Shown here piece after piece: positions 22,275-32,935 of a DNA stretch of 64,000 nucleotides (positions within the stretch are counted from its first letter, which is position 1; every line of letters starts with the position of its first letter). The DNA is from Calcarisporiella thermophila CBS 279.70 (taxonomy: Eukaryota; Calcarisporiellomycota). Location of the stretch: assembly GCF_041956535.1 (NCBI RefSeq), contig NW_027192194.1, positions 794,802 to 858,801 of the forward strand. Direction: 5' to 3'. Made by a program: the position numbers and the translations under genes. The notes under the pieces were generated by a model that saw nothing but the letters and a program-made list of their open reading frames with translations, did no database searches and had not been told where the DNA came from.

Positions 22275-23899
22275 TCCGTATAATTTCTTAAAGTCGTTAT
22301 TTTTTTTATCCACCAGCTTAATCCATTATAAATAATATACCCCCTGTTTGCTGACCACTTATATATTTGCCAATAACAGCAATTAATCTTATAAAAATTT
22401 ATTGTATTTTGGATTGTCCATTAATTTATATTATTTTGCTCAGCAGATATTGTCTCCGTTTAATAGAGGATATATTTTGTTCAGGGTATAGCTCACTTAC
22501 CTAAGAAAAACAAGAGTTAGTAAAATTTTACACGTTTCCTTTGCCAGAGAAATTAACAAAATGATCAGGAATAAAATATTTGTCTTTCAGAATCCGAAGA
22601 CAATCAGAATTTTCAGTGTATAAACATCCTTTCGGCAGAGGAAATGAATTTTAGTAGAGACTCACCTATACAAATATAACTGGCAATCTACACGCTTGGC
22701 TGACTTATTGCATACAGTATATATGATTGCCTGAATGAAATAAAAAGGCGATTAACAAAATGTCTAGGGAAAAAAGTATCAAAAAATATGCCTCAGACAA
22801 CTTCCCGTCATCTTCCGTAAGCCTCATTAAAGACTCACGTCCGACTTTGCAGACAAAAGTATATATCATCATAGGCAAGGAAGGGTTGATATTTACCGAA
22901 TACAGCAATCCCTGGAGCATACGCGTAAATAAAGAAATATATCTAAAGTGTAAACACTCGGTTAGTAACGCTTATCATAATTTAACATTAGATATTGCGT
23001 GATCGCTAATTATTCAGCAAGTGAAGAAATTCATATTTTGCGCCACATGGTTTGTTCAGAAAGAACGCAGCGAATGAATCGACTCATCATTTAAAATTAA
23101 ATGAATGATAAAAATGATACTAGATTCTTACCATTACAGAATCATTATATAGCGGGACTGAATGTATATCTATCAGAGATATAAACAAAACATTAGTACT
23201 CAGTCAGAAAACACCAAAAGTTATTTGGTATAAGGACGCTCAGAAACAGCCTCTAAATTTACAACATGAGTAGAATTCAGGCAAACCGTGATAGAAATCA
23301 TCATAGCGCCGTTTAGAAAAAATGAATATAAGCTATACTCACCAGCTATATATACATGTAAAAGTTCAGCAATAAAATTAATACAAATGAACAGAAATGA
23401 TTAGTTTTAAAGAAAAGGAAAAGGAAAAGAGACTTGTAAAGTACCATACACCTTAGGCGATAAGTTTATATACACGAACATATAGTAGTCACGCACTGTA
23501 AACAAGAGGCTATAACCTAACCTAAACCGCCCTCTACAAGGTTGCCCTGCTTTTTGTCAAACTTCAGCAACTTTTTCACTCATAATCCTGAAATTCCTGT
23601 AGTTGGTTGGGCTTGCTGCCATTGAAAATAAAGTTGATTGCTTTCCATTTCCGCATATACCAATAGCCATCGTCCAAAAATGATCCACAAGTCGCACCCC
23701 CTATTTTTAATATCAATTCTATTTTTTTTTTCTATCAGTGTTTTTCCGTTTTCTCTGCTTTTTTTTCCTTCGTGGCCCACCTTCCTATCCTTTCCTATTA
23801 ACGCTGTCATTTCTTTGGCTTCTCCATTTTCCTATGTATAAATAGGAAATAAATCATAGCCTAATCTTTCCTTATTCTACAAAAAGTACCCTTTTCAGC
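22275..23899. other. 1.6-kb AT-rich region with clustered minus-strand splice-like signals
   Basis: No convincing gene was resolved. On the minus strand several consensus donors and acceptors lie close together (about 22493-22503, 22666-22674, 22832-22840, 23126-23134, 23336-23345, 23447-23454), some with an acceptor directly followed by a donor. Possible small exons carry no recognised domain. The last 60 bp are the promoter of the next gene. Confidence 0.35.
23837..23844 (+). promoter_or_regulatory. TATA-box-like element (TATAAATA)
   Basis: A perfect TATAAATA lies 56 bp upstream of the ATG at 23900, after a long pyrimidine-rich stretch. This places a likely core promoter for the Pro/Ser-rich membrane protein. 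Confidence 0.45.
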
Positions 23900-24679
23900 A
23901 TGCCGTCCTTCAATTCCCTTGTCTCGTTAGCTCTCGGCTCGCACCATATATCAGATTCGGCGCCTCGTCCTATGCCCGATCTCAAAAAACGTCAAGATGC
24001 CCCTGCGGGTGAAAAGGGCTCTTCTAAAGACCAGCAGCCTCCTCCAACGGAGAAACCCTCAAGCGACCCGAAAGAACCTACTAAACCTCCTACCCCTTCT
24101 GAAAAGCCTTCAAGCGATCCAAAAGAGCCTACTAAACCCACTGCTTCTGAAAAGCCTTCGGAATCAAAAGAATCTCCAAAACCTCCAGCGAGTGAGCCAA
24201 AACCATCGCAGCAGCCGTCGCAGCAACCATCGCAGCAGCCGACGCAACCTCCTTCCGAAACGCCTCCATCGAAGACGCAAGAGTCCGTGCCATCCTCTCC
24301 ATCAGTAGCACCTCCACAACCCTCCAGCAACCCTGCTCAACCGTCAGTCTCTTCCAATTCCCCTTTGACTAGCAGTACTTCTATATCCGTTTCATATACA
24401 AGCCTGCAGCCTATCTCTGCATCAAGGACTGGCAGCGTAGGTCCATCCACCATTCCATCGGGTGACCAAAACGAAGGCAGCGGTGGGAGTGGCCCGCTAG
24501 TGATTGGAGGAGCGGTGGTTGGATCGATTATTGTGGTAATTGCGGTGGCATTTGTGGCCACCAAATTTATTAGACGGCGCCGAAGGATCAAGGAATGGAA
24601 TGACGATACGCTGGGACCTTACGGGGGACCGATTACCGATCCTTTCAAGCAGACGCTAGACATTTATCACAAGTCTTAA
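23900..24679 (+). CDS. Pro/Ser/Lys-rich single-pass membrane protein, mucin-like
   Basis: A single-exon frame of 259 aa. The N-terminus is short and only weakly hydrophobic (MPSFNSLVSLALGS), followed by a dibasic Kex2-like site (KKR, 29-31). Residues 50-190 are low-complexity: two copies of EKPSSDPKEPTKP (51-63, 68-80), a third degenerate copy, then SQQP repeats (103-114) and a Ser/Pro/Thr-rich stalk suited to O-glycosylation. One transmembrane segment lies at about 199-223, followed by a stop-transfer cluster (RRRRR) and a 30-residue cytoplasmic tail. This resembles fungal wall-stress sensors of the Wsc/Mid2 type in layout, but there is no WSC domain, so the function is unknown. It is probably on the cell surface. 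Confidence 0.7.
   Translation: MPSFNSLVSLALGSHHISDSAPRPMPDLKKRQDAPAGEKGSSKDQQPPPTEKPSSDPKEPTKPPTPSEKPSSDPKEPTKPTASEKPSESKESPKPPASEPKPSQQPSQQPSQQPTQPPSETPPSKTQESVPSSPSVAPPQPSSNPAQPSVSSNSPLTSSTSISVSYTSLQPISASRTGSVGPSTIPSGDQNEGSGGSGPLVIGGAVVGSIIVVIAVAFVATKFIRRRRRIKEWNDDTLGPYGGPITDPFKQTLDIYHKS
24050..24250 (+). repeat. Tandem coding repeats
   Basis: Two near-identical 51-nt units (about 24050-24150) plus a partial third encode Lys/Pro/Ser repeats. They are followed by about four 12-nt CAG/CCG-type units (24204-24248) encoding SQQP. Length variation between strains is likely. Confidence 0.7.
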
Positions 24680-24930
24680 ACCAAATGAAGGGCATTTGCT
24701 CGTCCATATTCTCATTTTATATATATCTTATTTTGATCTTCTTTGCTCTATCCGCCCTAATATATATATACTCTCATTCTATTTCTTGTATTTATCTCCA
24801 ATTTTCACTTGTCACCATTAGGTTAATATTTAGTAGTATAAAAAAAGTAGTTTATAGATGAATAAAAAAAAGTAAATTGCTCCCAAAAAGAATATTAATA
24901 AAATAGGATACTAAAAATGAGTTTTTTGCA

Positions 24931-26850
24931 CTATTCATACACTTCCTCGTAATCCTGCGGCAGACCTTCTTCCTCCTCTTCATCCGCCTCTTCGCCATCT
25001 TCCTCATCATCCTCTACCTCGGCTGCTACTTCATCCCCGTACATATCTTCGCCTGTGCGAGTACCGCCATTCTCGGTTTCCCCGCTCATCATCCCTATCG
25101 GAGACGAGGCCGTCATTATGCCATCGCCTTCCTCCGTCGCATCGTCCACAAAAGTCACATCCCCCTCTCCTGTCCCCATATCCACCTCTACCCCCGTTGT
25201 AGTTCCGGCCTCCCCGGATGTTCCGGGCTCCTCTGTTTTTATGTTCTCCTCTACACCTGCTAGTGCGGCAGCCTTTGCGAGGGCAGCAGCCGCTTTTTCA
25301 GCCGCAGTTGGCCTTACTGTGCCACGAGTCAATAATTTGCCGAGTTTCTTTTCAGAAGCGTGTGCTACACCGTGCGCGGTTCTTGTCTCCATTTCTTCGA
25401 AATGTTGCCATATGTAATTGCGGCACTTATCAGCATTTGGCAAATCTTGAATCATCTTGGCTATGGTGGGGTGGGTGAAGCCATAATAGTCCGGCCCCGA
25501 AGCAGCATTCGAGTGACCACGATTGCGAATGGCGTTGGCCTCTCGCACCACAGTTGTCCATCCCCCTGTCGCCGAGTTAGCAACAATCGGATTGTCCTTG
25601 CGATCCTCCGGAGTAATGACAAACTAGATACACAGCAGGTTATATTTCACCCCATCGAGATAGCACAATAATTTGTGTAGTGGTATACCTTTGGGAAATT
25701 TCCGCCTTCTCCCATTAATATCTCACAATGATACAGCACTTGTTTTGAGGGATTGATGGTACTCATGTAAGGGCGTGAAATGTGGTAATGTAACGGAAAA
25801 ATATACCGGGGATTATGGAAAAACTCGCGATCATATACCACCTCGCCCAGGTTGTGAACGGTAAATATTCCCACCTGCGCGGGCAGCTTGTAATTACCAT
25901 TTTCGTCTCGCTCTACTCGTTGCACGCGCCTTACTTTGCCCGCAATAGGCTTTTTGAGACGTTGACGCTTGCGCTCGGGGGGTTGACCGGTAGAAGATTT
26001 GCGCTTACGTTTGGCTACCGAGGTTTCCCCAGCAGCAGGAATAGGCGTCGAAATAGGAGGAGAATTACCGGTACTTGGAGCCGGGACAGAGTTATTTTGA
26101 GATTGTGCGGAGTCTTGAGTTATTACTGAGGCAGCTTGCGGTGGCGAAACTAGCTTGTTAGATTGTCGGTGAGGAGGACCTGGATAGCGACCATTATGAA
26201 ATGATTTTTTCTTTTTTATTTTCAAAAATGCCGATGGGGTGTCTCGACTTACCAGGCTCTACCTCAGAGTCAGAATCGATCAGGTCAGAAGAGCTCCCCG
26301 AGTCCAGGGAGTCTGTTCCCTCAAGCCGTCCAATTCGGTCAAGTAATGCACTATAATAATCAGAATGCATTTAATAAACCGTCCACTCCGCTATTATTAG
26401 TCTCAATACCCACTTTCTCTGCCTTCTAAGTGTCTGCAATTTCTTCCGTGATCTCTCGAGAGCGTATAACACTTGATCATTGCGCTTAAATATTACGAAA
26501 GGGATCATGAAGTAAGTAGAGATCACCAATGACGCGTAGCAATCTTCAAATACCTGCATAACTTCCTTCAACTTGCGTTTCATCTGCTTATACTTTTCAA
26601 TTGTGAATCCATTCTCTCTGGCGTTACTACTGCTTGCTGGTCGGCCCCGTCCTCTTCCACGCCCACTTGCTGGTGTGGATGAGGGGTGATTAGTTGTATT
26701 TGTTGAACTGGTTGTATTGGTAGTATTTGCCGCATTGGAAGTAGTTGAGGCGGTTGCCGTATTTGTCGTATTCGTGGTGCTAGTTAAGATTGTTGAACTT
26801 AGGGGTGCGGCCGGTGTCGCGCTCACAGAATCGTTCTCTAATGGGAGCAT
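24931..26850 (-). CDS. FYRN/FYRC-domain nuclear protein, TBRG1-like
   Basis: Five exons (26850-26554, 26484-26414, 26350-26253, 26179-25689, 25623-24931) encode 549 aa. A Thr/Asn/Ser-rich start and an AT-hook-like GRGRGRGRP are followed by a helical segment (YKQMKRKLKEV...LYALERSRKKLQTLRRQ). A basic region comes next, then FYRN (VGIFTVHNLGEVVYDREFF...YHISRPY) and FYRC (GPDYYGFTHPTIAKMIQDLP). The C-terminal 150 residues are strongly acidic. The order helix, basic region, FYRN, FYRC is that of TBRG1. FYR domains occur in chromatin proteins such as MLL, so a chromatin role is inferred. The start was chosen as the first in-frame ATG after upstream stops; an extra 5' exon cannot be excluded. Confidence 0.8.
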
Positions 26851-27109
26851 GAGCCTGGAAATGGGAGAAATTCTGTTTAAAGTACAGGGGAAGTGAAATG
26901 GCAAAAAGTGGACAAGAAGTGCGATGTGTGAGAAAAACGAAAGGGGTTTATTTTCGATAAAGCTAAAGAATTCCAAATTGAAAATTTCAATTGCCATTAT
27001 CTAGAAATTGACTCATTTTATCCTTTTATTGCTTGAAAAATAGCAAACGTTATTTCTGATAGAGACGACGCAAATAAAATATCAATATACAACATCTAAA
27101 CACCATGCC

Positions 27110-28322
27110 CTATTTAGTTTTTGCAGGCTTTCTACGTCTCCCCCCTACATTCTCGGCTGTCTTCGCTTCTTTTGAAGCCCGGGCTCGACGACGAGCAGCT
27201 TGACGCTCTGCCTCTCTTCGCTCTCTTCGATTCATTGGTCGTTGCTCAGCGTTTTCATCCTCTTCGCTTTCCTCCAGTCTCTCCCTTCTCTCCCTCATTC
27301 TCTCTCTGATCGATGTGGGTCTTGCTTCTTCCCCTGAATCCCTATCTTCCTCCGCTTCTGAAGTGCGTTCGTCGAAACCCTCTCTTTCAGTATTTTCGGC
27401 GCTCCCCTTCGCTTGTTTACGACTATTTCCTTTCCCTGTCAATAACTTCGGGAGCCCAATTATTCCTTTCGCGACTAGTACAGGAAGTTTAAATACGATC
27501 ATATCAAGCACTCTGGGTGTTTTCAAATTAGCCTCGTCCCAAACAGCACATTCATTCTCGGTCTCCCAGAAAGCAATTGCACCATCATTCAACACCTCAA
27601 CCCATCCATAATCTTCTAAAAAGACTCGATTCTTTCGCACTCGCTTTCCTGCACGCGCGAGCATAGCAGATCTGGCGTCTTGTACCAACAACCGAATTCT
27701 CTTTCGCTCTTGATAAAAATTGATCCAACCAACCGCGTATTGAAGGGTCGAACTTAGGAGAGTCAGGAAAACTAGAACAAATGCAAGACCAGGGCGGTGG
27801 CGACGATAATAGTATCCCGTGCCACGCCAACGAGGCACTCCGTTTTTCAAGAAGAAATCATAGCGTTGGCGGCGATAAGGATCCCGAAGTATATCCTTTA
27901 TGACACCAAGACGAGCAAATCGAGCCTGAGATTTCTTTCCAGGATTCTTATCGGGACTAAGAGAGAAAATATTACGATTGTCATCTCTGTAGAACTATGT
28001 AATAAATTTAAAGACTAACTGAAGTTCAATCGAGCGACGACGATACGCACGATCGATTTCAGCGCGGGTACTTGAAGGTTTGACACCAAGAAAAGAGTAA
28101 AAGTTAGTATCTTTTCCCTCAGCTGCTTCTAGATCATCAACCAGATCGAAAATTTCATAGTCGCCTAAATTCATCGAATGCCTGAATTAATCTATTTGCT
28201 CGTCGTCAAATATACTGTGGTATGCAAGTAGACAAACCTTCCTCCCACGCTAGAACTGATGGTAGAATCAGAAGAAAGAGAGAGAGGATCGTGAGGAGGA
28301 TTAGCCGCTTCGATGCAGCCAT
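27110..28322 (-). CDS. ERJ5: ER membrane J-domain protein ERJ5
   Basis: Exons 28322-28238, 28164-28020 and 27956-27110 encode 358 aa. A signal peptide (KRLILLTILSLFLLILPSVLA) precedes DYEIFDLVDDLEAAEGKDTNFYSFLG and a J domain with the HPD motif at 77-79 (ELHPDKNPG). Family marks RYDFFLKNGVPRWRGTGYYY and a membrane segment (about 133-153) follow. The long C-terminal part is charged, with an acidic Glu/Asp/Arg stretch and a basic end. ERJ5 stimulates the Hsp70 Kar2/BiP through a lumenal J domain and supports ER protein folding. The acceptor at 28165 is chosen because the alternative upstream AG puts a stop in frame. Confidence 0.92.
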
Positions 28323-28505
28323 CGTGTGTTGTTTTAATTGAACTTTTGGAAACTTCACAAACTCGGAGTAAACTAGCTATTATCTAATAACTTTGAAAAT
28401 TTATGGCGCAGCCAATATTGAATTACGCGAAAAATTTATAAATTTCTTGATTTTCAAATTATTTCGTGGTTAACGCGACAACGCTAAAAATTTTAAGGAG
28501 AATAC

Positions 28506-30679
28506 ATGTCCTCGAGAGATAACCGAATTTTGATTGGAAGTAGCGGTGGCTCTGGGGTTGAAAATCCAGAGTTCACTAGAGATTCCTTAGATGAATTGTA
28601 AGCTTAACTTTGATAATATCAATGTTCTTCATTTTCGTGTATTCAACTAACTGTTTCAATCTGTCTATATAGCTTGCAGAGTGTTGCACCAGTGACTCCG
28701 CGATCCAAATCGCGCACAACCACTTATTCCACTCCGGAACTATCACGGACCTCTAATCGTATATCTACGCCGTCCAACCGGCCAGGAGTCATATTTTCTC
28801 CCTCAAGTCAGAATTCTCCTCTAAAGTAATTGTAAAAAATATGTAGTTGAATACAGCACAAATTAATTTATATGTATTTTTATTCTAGACCGTCTGCTCA
28901 GGGAGTAAAATTTGCAGAGCGTACAAACAAAGGCAAAGTAGAGGAGATTTTCAATTCCAGTATTCCCCTAAGTAAGCAGCCAGCTCTACGCAAACGCTGT
29001 CATATCACGACTCTCGAGGGACAAATGGAAGCGTATCGATATATGTTTGAGAAAATCATGAATAAAGCTGATGGTAAATTTTAAGTGCTATCTTTAAATC
29101 GAGTAGTTGGAGAGCCCCCGTTTACAACGGCTTTTATTTAGTATTGGATGACCGGATTGAGTACTTTGCCGAAGTTTACCAACAGCATTATGGATTCGAG
29201 TATTTTGGTCATCCCGCTTATCCAAGTCAGGACGCTTTTACCACTATCGGACGAATATGCTGCGATGCCGAAGGTCGCCTCAATGATCAGTCAGTAATGC
29301 TAGAAGCATCGCGAGCTATTGGAGGCGGAAGTCGAGTTAAGCTGATACTGAATGAAACACAGGAATTTGCATTATTCCCAGGACAGGTACACTATCCAAT
29401 ATGGACCTTTTGGTAAAAAAGAAAGATTTATGTTAACCGAATATATAGATAGTTGCATTAGAAGGAGTCAATAGCTCAGGCAATTCAATTGTTGTATCAA
29501 AGATATACCCTGTAAGAAACCAAATCTCTGAAAATGTTATTGAATTATCCGATTAATCCAAGAATCACTTTATAATAGCTCCCACCGCCGGATTTATATA
29601 AATCCAAAGCCCAAGCTCTTCTGGATTTTAATTACAGTGAGCAAGGCTTAGCAGGGGCGCCTATGACAGTGTTCGTTGCTTCAGGACCCTATACTTTTGA
29701 GGATAATCTCTCGTATGAACCCTTAATTGAATTACTAGCCAAAGTAGAAGAGGAAAAACCTGACGTACTTATACTAGTAGAGTATTTATTTACGCCGCAT
29801 TTCAACCCATTGTTTAGCTAATTTTTATTATTATTTTTTAGCTTGGACCTTTTCTGGATCAAGATCATCCACTCATAAGAGAGGGTAAAATAGATCAGTT
29901 GCCTAGTGAAATATTCCACTCGCGCATATCCTATCCACTTTCTCAACTGGAGCAAAACTGTCCTGGAACAAATATCGTATTAGTGCCAAGCACTAAAGAT
30001 ATATGCCATGAATATACTGTATTACCGCAGCCACCTCTCTTACGAAGTGGAGGAGAGCTGGGCTTGCCCAGAAATATCGAGACAGTACCAAATCCGGCGG
30101 TTTTTAGTGTCAATGAAGTGAAGTTTGGAGTTATTTCTGCGGATATGCTGTTTTTGCTTGGTGCGGAAGAAATTGCACGGTACTTTGATACCCTATTTAC
30201 TCCTGTCTATTATATCATTAATTAGTTATTTTTAATTATAGATTCCCTAACGGTATGCACACGGATAGACTTGCTCGACTTTCAAAGCATTTGCTTGAGC
30301 AAAGAAGGTAGTTGAAAAACGCTCCTGTAAATATATATCAAAACTAACATTTTTTTACCATCCTAGTTTTTATCCACTCTCTCCTCACTCACTAGCTGAA
30401 CCTCTCTCCTACAGTCACCTATCGCAACTCAATCTTCTCCACTCTCCCGATATTTTAATACTTCCCTCACAACTTAAACATTTCACCAAGGTGCTAGATC
30501 CATATGAAGTTGTGTGCGTAAATCCCGGAAGATTAACGAGAAAACAAGCTGGCGGCACCTATGCCAAGTTAACTATACAGAATATAGCTCGAGAAAAACT
30601 GGAAAAAGAGGCTCCCGAAGAAACAGAGCTCAAACATTATATCAAAGAAAGATGTAGAGTTGATATTGTGCGTGTATAA
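28506..30679 (+). CDS. POL12: DNA polymerase alpha-primase, B subunit
   Basis: Nine exons (28506-28597, 28673-28825, 28889-29073, 29142-29386, 29449-29511, 29579-29776, 29842-30179, 30242-30307, 30367-30679) encode 550 aa. A short N-terminal linker with Ser/Thr-Pro sites is followed by an OB-like region (IEYFAEVYQQHYG...FTTIGRICCDAEGRLN) and an inactive calcineurin-like phosphoesterase fold (MTVFVASGPYTFEDNL, DVLILLGPFLDQDHP, LVPSTKD, FPNGMHTDRLARL). It ends with the typical VVCVNPGRLTRKQAGGTYAKL. This subunit tethers the catalytic subunit and primase and loads them at origins. It is shorter than many homologues because the N-terminal helical domain is reduced or missing. Confidence 0.94.
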
Positions 30680-31038
30680 TGTAAATTTTTAAATATAACT
30701 GAAGCTTTCGCTCGAAAAACTGGAGCATGTTGCCCTATATATAAATCGTGCTAAAGTTTTAACTCCACAAAAAGAACCATACCCAGAACCATGAATGACT
30801 AATTTTTATAAATATCACTTAGAATATGGCACACTTCTTTCTCTATTATTCTTTTAGATTCAATTGGTTGTCCCTGGACATTATATATTATTATTCCTCT
30901 ACCTGTATTCTCCTGATTGTCGAGAGTTTGAGCAATTTAGTCGAATATTTGATCTCTATTAAGCCACTGAACTCACCATCGTATAAATTAGAGATATACT
31001 ATAGTTGCTTTTTTGAAACAAGAAATCTACAATTAAGA
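30680..31038. other. Intergenic / possible alternative 5' end of the PP2C gene
   Basis: The PP2C frame stays open upstream to an ATG at 30826, adding 71 mostly hydrophobic residues. The 31039 ATG is preferred because it begins a typical mitochondrial presequence. The rest is AT-rich with no other gene. Confidence 0.45.
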
Positions 31039-32674
31039 ATGGCAATTGCCTCGTTATCACGCTCTCAACCAGCCTCACATCTTCGTGTAAATATAATAAA
31101 GCATATCACGCAAGGTCGTTTCTCGAAGCCATCCATTAATACTACTCTTCTGGCCAGATCATTTGCCACTGATTCCCCTCCCACCCCACCAAAACGATCG
31201 CTTGTTCGAAACATTACTCTTGTGCTAGGTGCAGGAATTCTTGCCAAAGTGCTATATGACGCTGGTAAACGCCAGGCTACCATCCACATAATGGACAACA
31301 CTCAGCCTCCTTCTCAGAGCGGTGGTAAACCCGATATCAATTTCAAACTCATGAACGCGCTCACACCAGAACAAGTAAACTTCCGATTGAAAGAACATGA
31401 GAAGAGTGTCAAAGAGAGAATTGGCACTGTATGGCGCTATGATATCAATTCTGTCGCAAGCAACTACCCGATCGAAGATGACCATTCACAAACAGTAGTT
31501 TCCATGCCAAATGGAGGCCAAAAACTTTTGCTCTCAGTCTTTGATGGACATGGTGGTTGGAACTGTTCAAAGTGGCTTTCGCGTCGCTTGGGACACGAAG
31601 TTGGTACAGCACTTGTTACTGCCGAGCAGAATGCTAGTAACAAAAATAGAGTTGATGTTATCACCGAGACGATTCAGCAGACATTTTTGAAGGTAGATGA
31701 TGAGATTGTCAACAAAGCCGCAGAACACGTCCTGGCAGATAAGAATATGACGCCTGCTGATGCCACTGCTACTCTGTTACCCGCCCTTAGTGGTTCGTGC
31801 GCCATTATGGCATACTTAGATTCCGAGACCGATGACCTATTTGTAGCTTGCACGGGAGATTCCAGGGCAGTTCTTGGAGTCAAAGATGGAAAGTGGAAGG
31901 CGGTAGCTTTGTCGGAAGATCAAACGGGGCGAAATGAGTCAGAAAAGAAGCGAATGCAAGCTGAGCATCCTGGGGAGGAGAAAACAGTAATAAGCCGGGG
32001 ACGAGTCCTTGGTTTTCTTGGTAATATATTATATACTCTTCTTCATCCTTGCATTTATTATATATCTCTACTAAGAACCTACAAGGGCTTTCGGTGATGC
32101 CACTTACAAATGGTCTCTTAAGGTTCAGGAGCAGTTATTTGATCGATTTTTCCCTAATCGACGCTCGGTGCCGAGCGCTTTCTCTACGCCTCCCTATGTG
32201 ACTGCAAAACCTGTGGTCACCCACCATAAGATTACCGACAAAGTCAAATTCCTTGTGCTGGCAACAGATGGGCTCTGGGATAAATTGACAAATGAACAGG
32301 TGGTTGAACTGATAGGTGGCTATCTTGATGGATACCGGGGAAATCGGGTCGATTCGACTTACGGTGCTAATCAAGAAGAAACCAAGACATCAACTAATTC
32401 TTCACCCAATACGGCAACACCACACAATCCGATGGTTAACGAAGACCGACCTCCCAAATATTTTGCCTATGTTGATAATAACGCGGCTACTCACTTAATC
32501 CGAAATGCGCTTGGCGGCGCAGACGAGGAGAGAGTAGCAATTACCCTTAGTATTCCTTCTCCCATGAGTAGGAAATTTAGAGACGACATTACCGTGACAG
32601 TGGTTTTCTTTGGCGACATTCCTACTAATGGACTCGCCCGAGATCCCGTTCTCCCCTTAAAAGCGAAAATCTAA
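31039..32674 (+). CDS. Mitochondrial PP2C phosphatase, PTC5 / pyruvate dehydrogenase phosphatase type
   Basis: Exons 31039-32020 and 32076-32674 encode 526 aa. The N-terminus is a Ser/Arg-rich presequence (SLSRSQPASHLR...LLARSFATDS) followed by one hydrophobic segment. PPM-family metal-binding motifs are visible: DDHSQ in place of the usual ED(R/x), FDGHGG (168-173), ACTGDSRAVLG, LGFLEPTRAFGDATYKW, VLATDGLWDKL and RDDITVTVVFF. The architecture matches yeast Ptc5 and animal PDP, which remove phosphate from the E1-alpha subunit of pyruvate dehydrogenase and reactivate it. The long loop with GYRGNRVDSTYG is typical of this subgroup. The intron border (G / AACC) restores the conserved EPTRAFGDA. 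Confidence 0.9.
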
Positions 32675-32935
32675 CTTGCAAGTCTATTTTGGTCTGTTTT
32701 TCGTAACCCTTTACGTTCTGGTTTGGTCAGAGTATATGAATTTTCTTTTTTGGAGCCACAAATCGCCTTTTCAATATATATATGAGATCGCTACCTATAA
32801 AGACAATTTGTTCGCATCGTTTATTAGATATAGAACATGCAGAAGAGGAAAAAAAAGTCCAACATAAGGCTAAACTATCCTATCACAATATACAATATAA
32901 CAAATTAAAAAAAAAAAACTTTTTGTTCCTCTAAA

